Source: Glebionis coronaria (Eukaryota; Streptophyta; Magnoliopsida; Asterales; Asteraceae). From it: a stretch of DNA of 64,000 nucleotides. The notes beneath the pieces were generated by a model. It was not told where the DNA came from. It saw only the letters and a list, made by a program, of their open reading frames with translations, and did not search any database. The stretch spans positions 25,259,224 to 25,323,223 of the forward strand of contig CM046876.1 in assembly GCA_025667525.1 (NCBI GenBank), given 5' to 3'. A program made the translations under genes and the position numbers. Below, one piece after another: positions 12,301-21,831 of this stretch (position 1 is the stretch's first letter; the number at the start of each line of letters is the position of its first letter).

Positions 12301-13656
12301 CGGGAAGAAACTAACAACACACTTCAAATCACTTGAAAGTTTACTAACGGATAAAAGATTGCAATTAAAATCGGGAATATGCAAGACGCCTTTCACTTTA
12401 GTCCCGTTGGGTAGGGTGTGATTTCCTCTTCCTTCAACAGGAACAGCCTCTCCATTAGGTATGGTTACAGGTTCTTCATTAATGGAAGATATGACATTCT
12501 CAAGAATATCAGTTCTGTTCGTCATGTGTTCGGTAGCCCCTGTATCAACAATCCATGAGTCATTTTGATTTATTTTACCTGCCATATTTGCTCTTGGTGG
12601 TGCACTATTCTTGGTGTTGGTTTCTTCGTGTGTAAAGTGCCTTAGGAACTGCTCATATTGATCTTTGGTCAGTCCCTGGATACGGCTCGATTCAACCTCA
12701 ACATAGGCTGCCTTTGCCTTTGGTTTCCCTTTGTCTTGTTTGTTCTTCCCGGGCCACCATTCCGGGTAGCCAATTAGCTTAAAACACCCGTCACGGGTGT
12801 GACCGTCTTTGTCACATTCAGTGCAATGTTCTGTGCTATGTTCTGCCTGCCTTGGGGTCTTCTTCAAGAACTTATTTCCATGTTGATTTGCATTGGTTTT
12901 AACATAAGCCTGGAAGGCTGCTGCTTCTGCCATGGGCCTCCTTGTGTTGGTTATAGATCTTTGTTGTTCATCTTCTGCAACCAAATGATAAGCGCTTCCA
13001 AGTGATGGTGTCGGTGTTAGTGCAAGTATCTGAGTTCTCACAATCGAGAACTCATTATCCAGGCCCATGAGAAACTCGTACAACCTTTCCTTCTCTTTTA
13101 GTTCATTGAGTGATTTTCCCAAACCACATTCACATTTGTTACAAGAACAACGAGGAGTAGGAAGAACCGATTGGATCTCATCCCACAATCCTCGAAGCTT
13201 TGTGTAGTATGCTGAAACCGTCAAGCCATCTTGTCGAGTATTGGAGATAGCTTGCTTTAGTTCATATGCGCGAGGCGCACTTTCTTTTCCAAATCTTTCA
13301 CTAAGATCTGACCATATTTCAGCGGCCGTTTTAGCGTACTTAACGCTGGTACGAATCTCTTTTTCCATGGCAGTAGTAAGCCACCCTTTTATCATCGCAT
13401 CACATCGCATCCAAGCCATGTGATCCGCTTCAGTCTTTTCTGGTTTCTTTATCGTTCCATCAACGAACCCGATCTTGTTCTTGGCAAACAAGAAATTTTC
13501 CATCTCTTGAACCCAATCACTATAGTTGTTGTCCGTCAATGCATCATTCACGTGCATCGTCCGTGGATAATCTGACGGATGGAGGTAGAAAGGGGAGTTG
13601 ACATCATGTCCGTTCCCTTCATTCTTTTTGTTGTTTTCGTTCTTGTCGCCGGCCAT
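9331..13656 (-). CDS. Copia gag-pol polyprotein, intact (element D)
   Basis: The 1441-aa polyprotein starts at an ATG about 60 nt downstream of the primer-binding site. Domains in order: N-terminal gag segment (SPFYLHPSDYP, about residues 20-30) and UBN2-like gag; CCHC knuckle CTECDKDGHTRDGC (about 280-293); aspartic protease WIVDTGATEHMT (about 370); GAG-pre-integrase LWDEI...IWHKRLGHA; integrase core with the D,D-35-E residues in HCDIWG, RCDNGGEF and NGVVERKHR; RT with LDVNNAFLHGDL and the catalytic IYVDDII; RNase H with CDADW, SSAEAEYRA and YCDNQAA, ending ADLFTKALG. Length is normal for a single-ORF Copia. No stop or frameshift is present, so production of active particles is plausible but unproven. 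Confidence 0.96.
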   Translation of the reverse strand: MAGDKNENNKKNEGNGHDVNSPFYLHPSDYPRTMHVNDALTDNNYSDWVQEMENFLFAKNKIGFVDGTIKKPEKTEADHMAWMRCDAMIKGWLTTAMEKEIRTSVKYAKTAAEIWSDLSERFGKESAPRAYELKQAISNTRQDGLTVSAYYTKLRGLWDEIQSVLPTPRCSCNKCECGLGKSLNELKEKERLYEFLMGLDNEFSIVRTQILALTPTPSLGSAYHLVAEDEQQRSITNTRRPMAEAAAFQAYVKTNANQHGNKFLKKTPRQAEHSTEHCTECDKDGHTRDGCFKLIGYPEWWPGKNKQDKGKPKAKAAYVEVESSRIQGLTKDQYEQFLRHFTHEETNTKNSAPPRANMAGKINQNDSWIVDTGATEHMTNRTDILENVISSINEEPVTIPNGEAVPVEGRGNHTLPNGTKVKGVLHIPDFNCNLLSVSKLSSDLKCVVSFFPDFFVMQDLASRSLIGAGRCKNGLYRMGMLEMKRKALMSKVDIWHKRLGHASGEKLNQISFLRNISFRNKDHICDSCAKSKLTRQPFPSSITKTNACFDLIHCDIWGKYRTPSFSRASYFLTIVDDYSRAVWVFLLKHKHEASTCLIDFHKMVKTQFEKNIKRIRCDNGGEFTSNQMMSFYADQGILLETTCPHTPQQNGVVERKHRHLLEVSRALKVEASLPARFWGECVLTATYIINRLPSKIIGGKTPYELLYGHKPNYDHMKVFGCLVYYCSTETKGDKFEIRGRPGVLVGYPHGTKGYKIYDPSHNKIIVSRDVKFAENAFPFSINVNKNKERGGADIDVPYDVEEIQIEPRETSNDTTNEEGPNVDGSAVEFTNEEERQPVEEVNVDTEVEGVETNHDHNEGDVDVNQGREKRTRSRPKHLQDYEVKLPPSIDHSQPASNQESSTVYPLANFVSYEKFSKSHKAFLAAITSNDEPKSFNQAVHDPNWRAAMQKEIEALEENETWSIEELPSGKKPIDSKWVYKIKYKPNGEIERYKARLVAKGCTQMEGVDYHDTFAPVAKLVTLRTLLTVAVKRDWIVHQLDVNNAFLHGDLNEEVYMKIPEGYEKGGGTKACKLKKSLYGLKQASRNWYQKLTSVLTQLKFEQSHADHSLFIYKQDNVFIAILIYVDDIIIVGNDLHRIKETKAFLNKKFSIKDLGPLKYFLGIEVARTKDGLVLSQRKYILDILEDTGMLGCKPCFFPMEQNLKLSKESEEPRVDASKYRRLVGKLLYLQATRPDLTYVVNVLSQFVSDPRQDHLDAATRVLRYLKITPGLGVLFPKQGGTNLITYCDADWLGCPFTRRSRTGYLLLLGGAPISWKSKKHTVVSRSSAEAEYRAMAATVSEIIWMRWLLDKLEVKQIGPTPIYCDNQAARNIATNPVFHERTKHVEMDCYFVRERVDSHEVVPLPIHTKMQVADLFTKALGLQQFESLVGKLGMQNLHAPP

Positions 13657-13713
13657 GGGGCAGACGTCAGTGGGTGATTTTGGTTAGGTTTGATTAACTG
13701 AGCGGTGGTAAAA

Positions 13714-13728
13714 CCTGCTCTGATGCCA
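13714..13728 (-). promoter_or_regulatory. primer-binding site of element D
   Basis: On the minus strand TGGCATCAGAGCAGG follows the 5' LTR directly. It differs from the usual initiator tRNA-Met complement TGGTATCAGAGC by one base. It fixes the inner LTR border at 13729. Confidence 0.85.
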
Positions 13729-13897
13729 TAAAGAATTTCTATTCTTTATTAGATGATTTGATAATATTACATAATACAAGGAATGAGAATATATACAGCT
13801 CCTATCCCATCAATCAACTAAAATTAAGGAGCTAATTAAGCCACTATATATGGATGATATACATGAGTAAATAAGGAAAATATTTTGAAATCCTATA
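13729..13897 (-). repeat. 5' LTR of Copia element D (169 bp)
   Basis: Identical by eye to the 3' LTR at 9155-9323. It is followed on the plus-strand right by TATAG (13898-13902), the second TSD copy. Its very short length and TATA termini are typical of small Copia families with non-canonical LTR ends. Confidence 0.93.
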
Positions 13898-13902
13898 TAT
13901 AG

Positions 13903-14300
13903 TATATAACATGAACTAATTTTTAAAGTTCTCATAACTTTCCTAGCCACTTTTTGTCATTCACACACTTTTACACACATATATCTGTTTGTTATCAAGT
14001 TATTCATCTTGATAACTTGTCTTGTATTTGATCAATCTGTATTGATCATATTAAGTGTGAGAGTTCTTGTAGTGACGTGACTGGATCAACCTAGTTAGGA
14101 CAGTCTTTGTTGTGTATATTAGCACTCGTTTGAAGATTAGTAGTCTTTGTTTTGTATATTAGCACTCGTTTGAAGATTAGTTGTATTATATTGAATTTTT
14201 ATTATTGTATTTGGAGAGGTTGGTTGTGTTCATTGTTGTTGATGTTTTGTTTTGCTATAAAAATTAAGTAAAAGGTATGTTCTTGACTTAACCAAATAAC
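13903..14300 (+). other. continuation of old Copia E LTR-like sequence with 40-bp tandem repeat
   Basis: The sequence resumes after element D and its TSD. It is T-rich with CACACACTTTTACACAC-like stretches, resembling the LTR of Copia A elsewhere in the window, so it probably is the rest of E's 3' LTR. A 40-bp unit is duplicated in tandem at 14102-14141 and 14142-14181 (AGTCTTTGTT...GAAGATTAGT) with one mismatch. There is no coding potential. Confidence 0.45.
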
Positions 14301-14616
14301 AATTGACATCTAACAATCTGAACCATTCAATCTGACTTGAAACAATTTCGACCCTGTGTTTTGATTACATATTACACATTTGACGTTTACACCCTTAACA
14401 AGGACCATTTCAAGGTGATAAAAAAAGTATAACCTTATGTTATTTTTTAATAATATTCGTAGTTTCGCACCCCATGAATATAGAATCCTTGGGCACCAAC
14501 CACAACCATATTTACACTATTATAAATACATGCACATAACTTTCTTTTTACTCATCATAACATAAACTAAACCAAATATAGCAAAGTAACCTTGTAACAA
14601 TATTTGTGACATCAAA

Positions 14617-14799
14617 ATGTCAGCAATGGTGAATATATGGCTTCGTGATCTAACAAAGCTTAGAGAAAAGATTCAGCTAGAGAAAACCGCGATGAAAAGG
14701 GCTAATAATTTGTTCATGAAATCAATATCAAGTAAAAAACTTGAAGAAGAAGAAGAATGTGTCGCGAAATCGACTTCTTCTACGAAGAAACGGGTTTAA
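14617..14799 (+). CDS. candidate small gene, 60-aa lysine/glutamate-rich protein
   Basis: The ATG-initiated ORF encodes a 60-aa hydrophilic protein (MSAMVNIWLRDLTKLREKIQ...) with a probable amphipathic helix and a K/E-rich, serine-rich tail. A TATA-like TATTATAAATACATG lies at 14517-14531, about 90 bp upstream, followed by an A/C-rich leader with no upstream ATG close to the start, as in a short plant 5' UTR. It has no transposon features and sits in DNA not claimed by any element. I do not recognise a family. It could be a genuine small host gene, a decayed exon or chance. Confidence 0.35.
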   Translation: MSAMVNIWLRDLTKLREKIQLEKTAMKRANNLFMKSISSKKLEEEEECVAKSTSSTKKRV

Positions 14800-16021
14800 G
14801 AAGAGACGATCTTTATGCTTATGGATCGATTTGCACCTTCTTAGTTACTTTAAGCAAGGAAGTAAGAGACGTTTTTACTTTTTACTATGTGAAACGTGTG
14901 TAAATATAATGAATTAGTGTTTTCTTTACTATGTCAAATGGATAATGTTTTTGTTTTAAGCGCAATCCAGCTAATAGAACCCAAAAACCGGCCTGAGCCA
15001 GTTCGACTAGACCAAACCGAACATTGTTCAATCTGGTCCTTGGTTCACGTTTTACTCATATTTGATCTTTTGTTAGATCTTACGCAAATCGGCCACATGA
15101 ACAAGTAGCTAAGTCAGTAAGTCGCTATGAAGCATATGTTCACTATTATTTATGTATACGAATAACGAATTTGTTAGAGAGTGTAGACTCTCATACTCTC
15201 TTAAATTGTATGTTTTTTGTATTCAAAATGTTTCTGCTGGGAAGTGCGAGCTTGACAGAAACTTGTTCATTTCAATTGCAGCAGCATTTACAAATTGGAT
15301 AATACTCACATGAACTGGAAACTAAAAATTGAATTTATCAAAACTAAACGGGGTCAATTCGTATCGGTTTTCATTTCAATTGTGTTTTTGTTCGTGGGGC
15401 TTGAGTTAATACCTCAATAGGCCTGTTAATTTCTTAAATCAAAGACGTTGAATTTTAGTAGAAAAGGTCGCTCAATGGGGTCTTCATGGATCAATCGTTC
15501 AATGTCGTCATTCTTAAGACTATGATCCTCTCTTCCAAGGTCCTTTGGTTGACGATAATGAGTTCTTCAAGATTCAATCTATGCTAGAAAGGGAAATTTT
15601 TTTTATTCCAGGTTCGTATTGAGATAAAAGGAATACCATTTCCGTACGAATTAAGGGTCATAATCACAAATATTGCTAAGTTATGCGGAAAGGTTCTTTG
15701 GGTCGAAAATCCGTTCATACATCCCGCATATTTGTTTTTTGTTTTATTGAAACATGTGATCCAAGACCTATTCGTGACGATGCGACCATGAGTATCAGCA
15801 ACACGACTTTGTTACCAATATCAGTTTCGAAAATGATCGAAAATCCTAACTTCAATAACCTTTTTATGTCATTATAGTTACCATCTGATATCGTTCTAAA
15901 TTCGTTCAATTCCTATTTTCATATACCGACCAATCCCAATTTCATCAATTTCAAGGATTTTGTATCAATGAGTCTCTACCTATTTGTTTATGTTTTTCTA
16001 TGTTGATATGAGTGATTACCG
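14800..16021. other. unassigned DNA left of Copia nest
   Basis: No gene, RNA or repeat is recognised here. The short open frames at 14896-15108 and 15683-15877 have no recognisable domain. The right end (16012-16021, GTGATTACCG) is repeated at 50232-50241 across the nest, marking the insertion point of element A. On the far side the sequence continues into a LINE-like RRM fragment. Confidence 0.5.
16012..16021. repeat. 10-bp direct repeat flanking the nest (left copy)
   Basis: GTGATTACCG occurs here directly before the left LTR of element A and again at 50232-50241 directly after the right LTR. Copia normally makes 5-bp duplications, so either the duplication is longer than usual or the LTR end has drifted. 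The match ties together two sites more than 34 kb apart. Confidence 0.75.
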
Positions 16022-16465
16022 TAAAAACTAATAAATCAATAACTAGAAACAAGATTGAAGCAATCAGCCAACCTCCCTACGTACTTCTTATTAATACCTC
16101 AATCCAGATAAGTCCACAAACGTGTGCTTATCATACATACAAAAGAAATACAGACTGTCCATCTATAAGGTAAAATCTCTATACAAGATCTCACTTAAAA
16201 TATAACCTCACTACAAATCACTCAAAACTAATACGAGAACAACAATCTCTTGATCAAGATGATCAAGAAGATGATACCAGACTAATAACAGACTAACATG
16301 ATAATCTTGAGTGTGTGTGTGTAAATGACTGTGTGTCACACAATGAAACCCTAAATCTCTTTATATACCACCAGCTAGCCACCATATTTACACAAAGAAC
16401 CTTGCACAATGCAAACTTAAACAAAACATATAGTAACTTATTAACAAAGTAAAACATTCCCAACA
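16022..16465 (-). repeat. 3' LTR of old Copia element A
   Basis: This 444-bp segment reads on the minus strand from TGTTGGGAATG to TTAGTTTTTA. It matches 49732-50231 with many substitutions. A TATA box (minus strand TATATAAAG, 16359-16368) is present. The polypurine tract TGGAGGGG lies just inside it at 16466-16474. Divergence from its partner makes A the oldest layer of the nest. Confidence 0.85.
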
Positions 16466-16478
16466 CCCCTCCACAAAC

Positions 16479-17671
16479 TCATACACCAAACATATTAGAT
16501 AAGTTTAGCATATCACATAAATGTTTGTGCTGACTAATTCTCAAATTCTTTGTAAAGATATCAGCAACATTTTCAGCTGAATTTACCTTTACAATGCTTA
16601 TGACACATGAAGCCACTTTCTCTCTAATCAAATGTACACCAATCTCAAAATGTTTAGTTTTTTCATGAAACATGGGATTGGCTGCAATTTGAATAGAAGA
16701 ACTGCTATCACAATAAAACGGAACTGGAAAAAGCCATCCACTCCCAGGTCTTTCAAAAGCTAAAATATCCAAATTATCTCACAAGTAGTAGATGTCATAC
16801 ACCTATACTCAGCTTCTGTAGAAGACCTTGAGATGGTTGCATGCTTTTTACTTTTCTAGGATACTAAGTTCCCATAAAAGTAAACAGTGAAACCAGAAAC
16901 AGTTTTTTTGGTTAACAAACACTTAGCCCATTTTGCATCTTAAAAAGCATGCAAACTCAAACTCTTACCAACACTAAACTGAACACCAAGACATGGAAAT
17001 TGCTTTAAGTATCTCAGCACTCTCATCCCAGTAGTAAAATGCGACTGCAAAGGTGAGTGCATGTGTTGAGATAAACAATGAACAACATACGAAATGTCAG
17101 GTCTGGTAACAGATAGATATATCAACTTACCAACCAACTTCTAATAAGAAGTTATATTAACAAGCTTCTTATCACTTTTAGTCTCAAGATGACTCAAACT
17201 CACATACTGCTACATAGGTGTAGCAGTAGGCTTAAAACTTAACAGCCCATATTCATTAATCAACTCCATATAATATTTTCTTTGAGAAAGACACAAACCA
17301 TTTTTATTTTCAAGAACTTCAATCCCAAGAAAATATTTAAGAGTTCCCAAATCCTTAATTTTGAATTTACTAGATAAATTTTTTAAATTTATCAATTTCA
17401 GACTTATTTTTCCCAGTAATAACAATGTCATCCACATAAACCAACAAAACCAAAAATATCTCATTAACATCATTAAGATATAAAGAATAGTCATTCAAAC
17501 TTTGTTTAAAACCATTCTCAATTAAAGCACCAGTAAGCTTCTCATTTCATTGCTTGGGAGCTTGTATAAAGAGACTTAACAAGCTTACAAACTTTGGTTT
17601 CAAAAGCATCAGGAGGTAAATCTATATAAACATCCTCATGCAAATCACCATATAAAAATGCATTACTAACA
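16479..17671 (-). pseudogene. element A: RT (second half) and RNase H, broken
   Basis: Read on the minus strand the block starts with [20 protein letters not shown], continues CKLVKSLY, then a frameshifted YVDD region, KFKIKDLGTLKYFLGIEVLE, KLIYLSVTRPDISYVVHCLS (about 17050-17137), SRSSTEAEYRCMTST and the C-terminal RNase H piece ending in a stop at 16479. At least four frameshifts and several stops separate the fragments. The upstream part of RT lies at 46586-46817, on the other side of inserted Sirevirus B. Confidence 0.88.
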
Positions 17672-17676
17672 TCAAG
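17672..17676. repeat. target-site duplication of Sirevirus B (left copy)
   Basis: TCAAG directly precedes the left LTR of B (starting TGTTGGGAAT at 17677) and recurs at 46581-46585 directly after the right LTR. Removing B and one copy restores A's RT reading LDV-NAFL. Confidence 0.92.
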
Positions 17677-18194
17677 TGTTGGGAATAAATTAAGGCCAGA
17701 TCACTTGAGCGCTGACAAGAACAATACAAGCGTTGACAAGAACAAAACAAGCGCTGACAGCTCAAGCGTTGACAAGATAAAGTCAAGCGTTGACACATTG
17801 AAGACAAGCACTGATAGAAGATATTCTCTACGCGTTTATTGTATTCTAGATTACTTCTAGTAAAGATAGGAACAACATTGTATTTTATATATATATCTTT
17901 ATCTAGAATAGCTGATACGTAGATTATTGTACAAGGATTCTTATGTCTATAAAAGAAGACCTTTAGGTTAATAAGTTTCATATAAGTTTTCGTTTGTAAA
18001 CTACTTTCATTGTAAGCAAGTTTGATATTGATAATCAAAGTGAAAGTTTGTTTATATCATTGTGTGTTCTTGGTTAAGTGTTAAATTCCGCATAACACTT
18101 AAATTCATAAGCATATACAAAGGTTTCTCTAAGTGTATTACTTTATCTAATCTCGTATACATAAAGCTAAATCGATCTAAGTTTGGGATCAACA
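17677..18194 (+). repeat. 5' LTR of Sirevirus B (518 bp)
   Basis: It begins TGTTGGG, ends GATCAACA and is exactly as long as the right LTR (46063-46580), with about 8 mismatches by eye (about 1.5%). TATA box TATAAAAG is at 17948-17955. Its first 135 bp carry six copies of the B-specific motif RCGYTGACA (C of CG at 17710, 17731, 17752, 17767, 17788, and a variant at 17809; spacing 21, 21, 15, 21, 21), all upstream of the TATA box. Confidence 0.94.
17709..17813 (+). repeat. phased RCGYTGACA array in B 5' LTR
   Basis: Motif cores (C of CG) are at 17710, 17731, 17752, 17767, 17788 and variant GCACTGATA at 17809. Spacing is 21, 21, 15, 21, 21 bp. The same spacing pattern occurs in the coding array at 21713-21827. 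The right LTR has the same set at 46096, 46117, 46138, 46153, 46174 and 46195. The array sits where an upstream promoter element would be. Confidence 0.9.
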
Positions 18195-18196
18195 AG

Positions 18197-18208
18197 TGGT
18201 ATCAGAGC
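18197..18208 (+). promoter_or_regulatory. primer-binding site of Sirevirus B
   Basis: TGGTATCAGAGC, complementary to the 3' end of initiator tRNA-Met, starts two bases after the LTR. It is the standard primer for Sireviruses. Confidence 0.93.
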
Positions 18209-18293
18209 TTGTTGAGGAACTTTTGATCTTAAAGAACACCAGAACCCTAAAAATCACCAAAACCCTAATTTTCTCAGAAACCCTAACAACATC

Positions 18294-20414
18294 ATGTCTG
18301 AAGCAATAACCTCCTCTTCCTCCTCACCCTTACCAAACATCAAGATTCCTATGCTTGATGCAACCAACTTTGATCAGTGGAAATTTAACTTTGAGCAATA
18401 TCTAGGGATCTATGACTACACACTCTAGGAGATTATTGAGTATGGAAACACATTAAATAAGGCTCAAAAGATTGCTAATGCTATTGCTGCAAGAACAGCT
18501 GTTGCTGGATGTTCAGAAGTTGACAAGAAGGAAAAACCTGATGATGGTAGAGCTGTGTCTACTGAAGACATAGCAAAGAGAAGGGTTGACATGAAAACCC
18601 TAAATATCCTGAAGCTCTCTTTGGGACAAGAGAATCAACATAAATACAGAGGTTATGAATCTGCTAAAGACCTTTGGGAAGCTCTTGAAGTTGCACATGG
18701 TGGCAATGCAGACACTAAGGAAGAAAAGAAAAAGCAACTCATGCATGATTATGCTGTTTTCAAAGCTCAACCCAATGAGAAACTGAGTAGTGTGAGAAGC
18801 AGATTGCTTGACATTACAAGCAAGTTGTCCTTCATGGGGACACGAATTGGTGATGTTGACATAAATGCTACCTTTCTTAAAAGTCTTGGTGAGGCATGGA
18901 AGATTGAGGCAAGATCTATTCTTGCCAACAATACTTACAAGAGCTCCTCGGTTGATGACATCTGCAACAAACTCAAGCTGTTGGAGGATGAAACTCTTTT
19001 AGAGCATGGAAGCAAGTCTACCACCAGTAACATGGCCTTCTTCTCTCATAGTGAAGGTCAATTCAATCAGAAGGACTCTTACATACATCCAGTTACTGGA
19101 TCTTCATATGTCAACGCTGAAACAAGTCCTGTCAACGTCTCCTATTTAGACGCTGACACATTCAAAAGTGACTCCCCAAGAGTTAAACCTGCTGGTTTGG
19201 ATTTGGATACTGTTTGTGCTTACATTGCTTCTTTGCCCAATGGTTCAGTGATTATATATGAGGACCTTGAGCAGATAAGTGATGAGCACTAGGAAGAGAT
19301 GGACATCAAGTGGAACATGGCTCTTGCTAGTATAAGAGCAAATAGATGGAACAGAAGGTTTAAGAAGAAAATGACCTTCAATGCTAAAGACACAGCTGGA
19401 TTTGATAAATCCAAGGTTGAATGCTACAACTGCCATCGCATGGGGCACTTCATGAGGGAATGCAGATCTCCTAGAAGATCTGATGCTGGTAAACCCTCAA
19501 GTCAGGTTGTTAAAGCTCAGGATTCCAAAGCCATGGTTGCAGTTCAAGGAATTGATGGTATGGGATGGGATTGGAGCTATCTGGCTAAGAATGTTGAAGA
19601 GGATAAAGCTTTGGTTGCTGATATTGAAGAAGAAGAGCATGTTGAATATGCTCTCATGGCACACTCCTCCTCTTCATCTGATAATGAGGTATATGATGAT
19701 GCTTTTTGTAGCAAAGGTTGTAGGTTGAATACTGAAAGACTTAACAAAGAAGTGTTAAGATTATTAGATGATGTGAGTACTGAAAGATGTAAACTTTCTA
19801 ATTACCAACTAGCTCTTACTGAAACTGAGAAAACCGTTTCTGAATATAAGAAAATGGAATTTGACTTAAAAGATAAAATCAATATCTTAAAACATGAGTT
19901 AGATGCTAGTATGGATATTAGAAATATCATGGAAAGGGTTAATGGTGAGATACAGGCTAAGTTAGATGAGGCCATTAAGAACAAAGATAATGTTGGCCTT
20001 AAAATTCAAAGATTTGATAGGGCCACCCAAACCCTAGGAGACTGCGTGGCTAAACAAAGGGATTCTAAAGACATGACTGGGATTGGGATGAATGATTACT
20101 CTTTGGTTCCACCACCAGCTGGTGACTTCTATGGTGTCCTACAAAAGGACCTATCTTGGACTGGTATGCCAGAGCTCCAAGAGGAGGAATTCATTCCTCC
20201 ACCAAGAGTTGTCACTCCAGTTGAAGAGTATCAACAAAAATTGACTGACCTGAATGAGTGGAAGAAGGCTAACCCTACTTTATTTGTCTAGGGTGGCCTG
20301 CTATGTGAAAGTCCAAATGAGTCAACACCCATTAAGGTTACTAACCCAATCACTGGTAAAGTTGTTGACTTAGGCTCAAACATTGTTAGAAGACCTATCA
20401 TTAAATATGCAGAG
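18294..20414 (+). pseudogene. element B gag (zinc-knuckle) with three in-frame TAG stops
   Basis: The frame opens at ATG 18294 (MSEAITSSSSS...). A DUF4219/UBN2-type gag follows (LDATNFDQWKFNFEQYL; DLWEALEVAHGG), then CCHC knuckle CYNCHRMGHFMREC (about 19420-19461), then a charged coiled-coil region (about 19730-19990). TAG stops lie at 18426-18428, 19290-19292 and 20289-20291. The first replaces the family's Trp in YTLWEIIE (family knowledge from memory). All three are preceded by C (CTAG), consistent with CTGG to CTAG mutation. Three copies or variants of the B motif lie at 19115, 19136 and 19151. Gag would assemble the particle; this copy cannot give full-length protein without readthrough. 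Confidence 0.9.
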
Positions 20415-20548
20415 ATGTATAGGAATACTAGGTCACCCAAGAGCCAAGTTAGCAATCAAGGAACAGGCTTCTTTTCTTCTAGACCTAAAGTTAGAAAAGC
20501 TTGTTACACTTGTGGTAGCTTTTCACACTTGGCATACAAGTGTGTCAA

Positions 20549-20829
20549 CGCTCCCAAAGACAGCGCTGACAGGAACAAGTTCAGCGCTGACAGGAACAAA
20601 GTCAACGTTGTTAGGAAGTCAAACGTTGTTAGACCCAAACCTTGTGTGGAGCAAAGTCCACAAGTGATTAGACCTGCCCCAATCTTTACTAGAGGGTCTG
20701 ACACTCATGGACAAAGACCATTTCAAAAGACAAACACCTGGTCAAATAAGCAATGGGTTTCTGTAGCAAACCCTAGGTTCAACGCTGACAAGGGTAATTT
20801 CAGCGTTGACAGGACAAATTCTAACGCTG
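20549..20829 (+). repeat. phased motif clusters inside B gag-pol linker
   Basis: Cores lie at 20549 (partial), 20564, 20585, 20606 and 20624, then 20783, 20804 and 20825, with spacing of 15, 21, 21, 18 and then 21, 21 bp. All are read in the same codon phase, giving Ser/Asn-Ala/Val-Asp-Arg/Lys. The linker between repeats is variable. Confidence 0.88.
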
Positions 20830-21712
20830 ACAGAAACGTGATCAGACCTAAATATTTGCAACCACAAGGTAAGGGGTCTAAAGCTTCTTCAAGCTTAACA
20901 TGGAGACCCAAGAAAGATCAAAACCCTAATGATAATGGGATTTCAATGACTTGCAATAGATTTAATTACATTTCAAAGGTCATTACAAAACCTATTGGGG
21001 TTAACTGGGTATTTCATCCTAAGAAGGATGAAAATGGGGTTGCTGAGAGGAAAAATAGAACCCTAATTGAAGCAGCCAGAACAATGTTGGCTTATGCTCA
21101 CTTTCCTATAGCCTTTTGGGCTGAGGCTGTTAACACAGCTTGCAATGTGAAAAATAGAGCATTGGTTAACAAAATTCAGAACAAAACACCTTATGAGTTA
21201 CTTTGGGGTAGAAAACCTAATATTGGTTTTCTCAGACCTTTTGGTTGTCATGTAGTAGTATTGGATACTAGTGATGCCTTAGGGAAATTTAGTGCAAAAG
21301 GTGATGAGGGTTACTTCATGGGGTATTCAGTGCAGAGCAAGGGATATAAGGTTTATCTTAAAGAGGACAAACGTATAGTTGAAAGAGTACATGTTAGGTT
21401 TTTAGAGAATAAACCTAGTGATCCTGAAAGTGGTTCTAATTGGTTGTTTGACTTGGAACCTTTATCTAGAACTTTAAATTATATGCATGTCACTAATCCA
21501 GACATTGTGAAGGTAACTTCAAATTTTATGGAGGAACAAGTTGTTGATGTTTCAGGTACTCAGGTTTATGAAAAGGTTGGATCACAAGCAGAAAAGACAT
21601 CTCCTATCCTAGAATATGTTTCCATTCCCATTTGGACAGATGCTTTTGCTGCTGGACAAGATAATGGTGGTTTTCAAGCACCACCAAATACAAACATGCA
21701 TGGTCCTTCAGG

Positions 21713-21831
21713 CGCTGACAAAGGCAAATCCAGCGCTGACAAGACCAATTCAGACGTTGATGGCTCAGACGTTGACAAAAATAGTTCAAGCGTTGTTAGC
21801 CCAAGCGTTGACAAACAAGGTTCAGACGTTG
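21713..21831 (+). repeat. phased motif cluster between integrase and RT of B
   Basis: Seven cores lie at 21713, 21734, 21755, 21770, 21791, 21806 and 21827. Spacings are 21, 21, 15, 21, 15 and 21 bp. The encoded peptide reads GADKGKSSADKTNSDVDGSD and onward, a low-complexity Asp-rich linker in the hypervariable region between integrase and RT. Confidence 0.9.

Larger units (their letters stand above)
9155..13897 (-). mobile_element. complete, very young Ty1/Copia retrotransposon D
   Basis: This 4743-bp element has identical 169-bp LTRs, a perfect 5-bp TSD (TATAG), a tRNA-Met-type primer-binding site, a polypurine tract and one uninterrupted gag-pol ORF. All catalytic motifs I can check are intact. 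Zero LTR mismatches means insertion too recent to date, and the element may be autonomous and active. It is inserted in the presumed 3' LTR of older Copia E. The non-canonical TA..TA termini place it among rare non-TGCA LTR elements. Confidence 0.93.
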
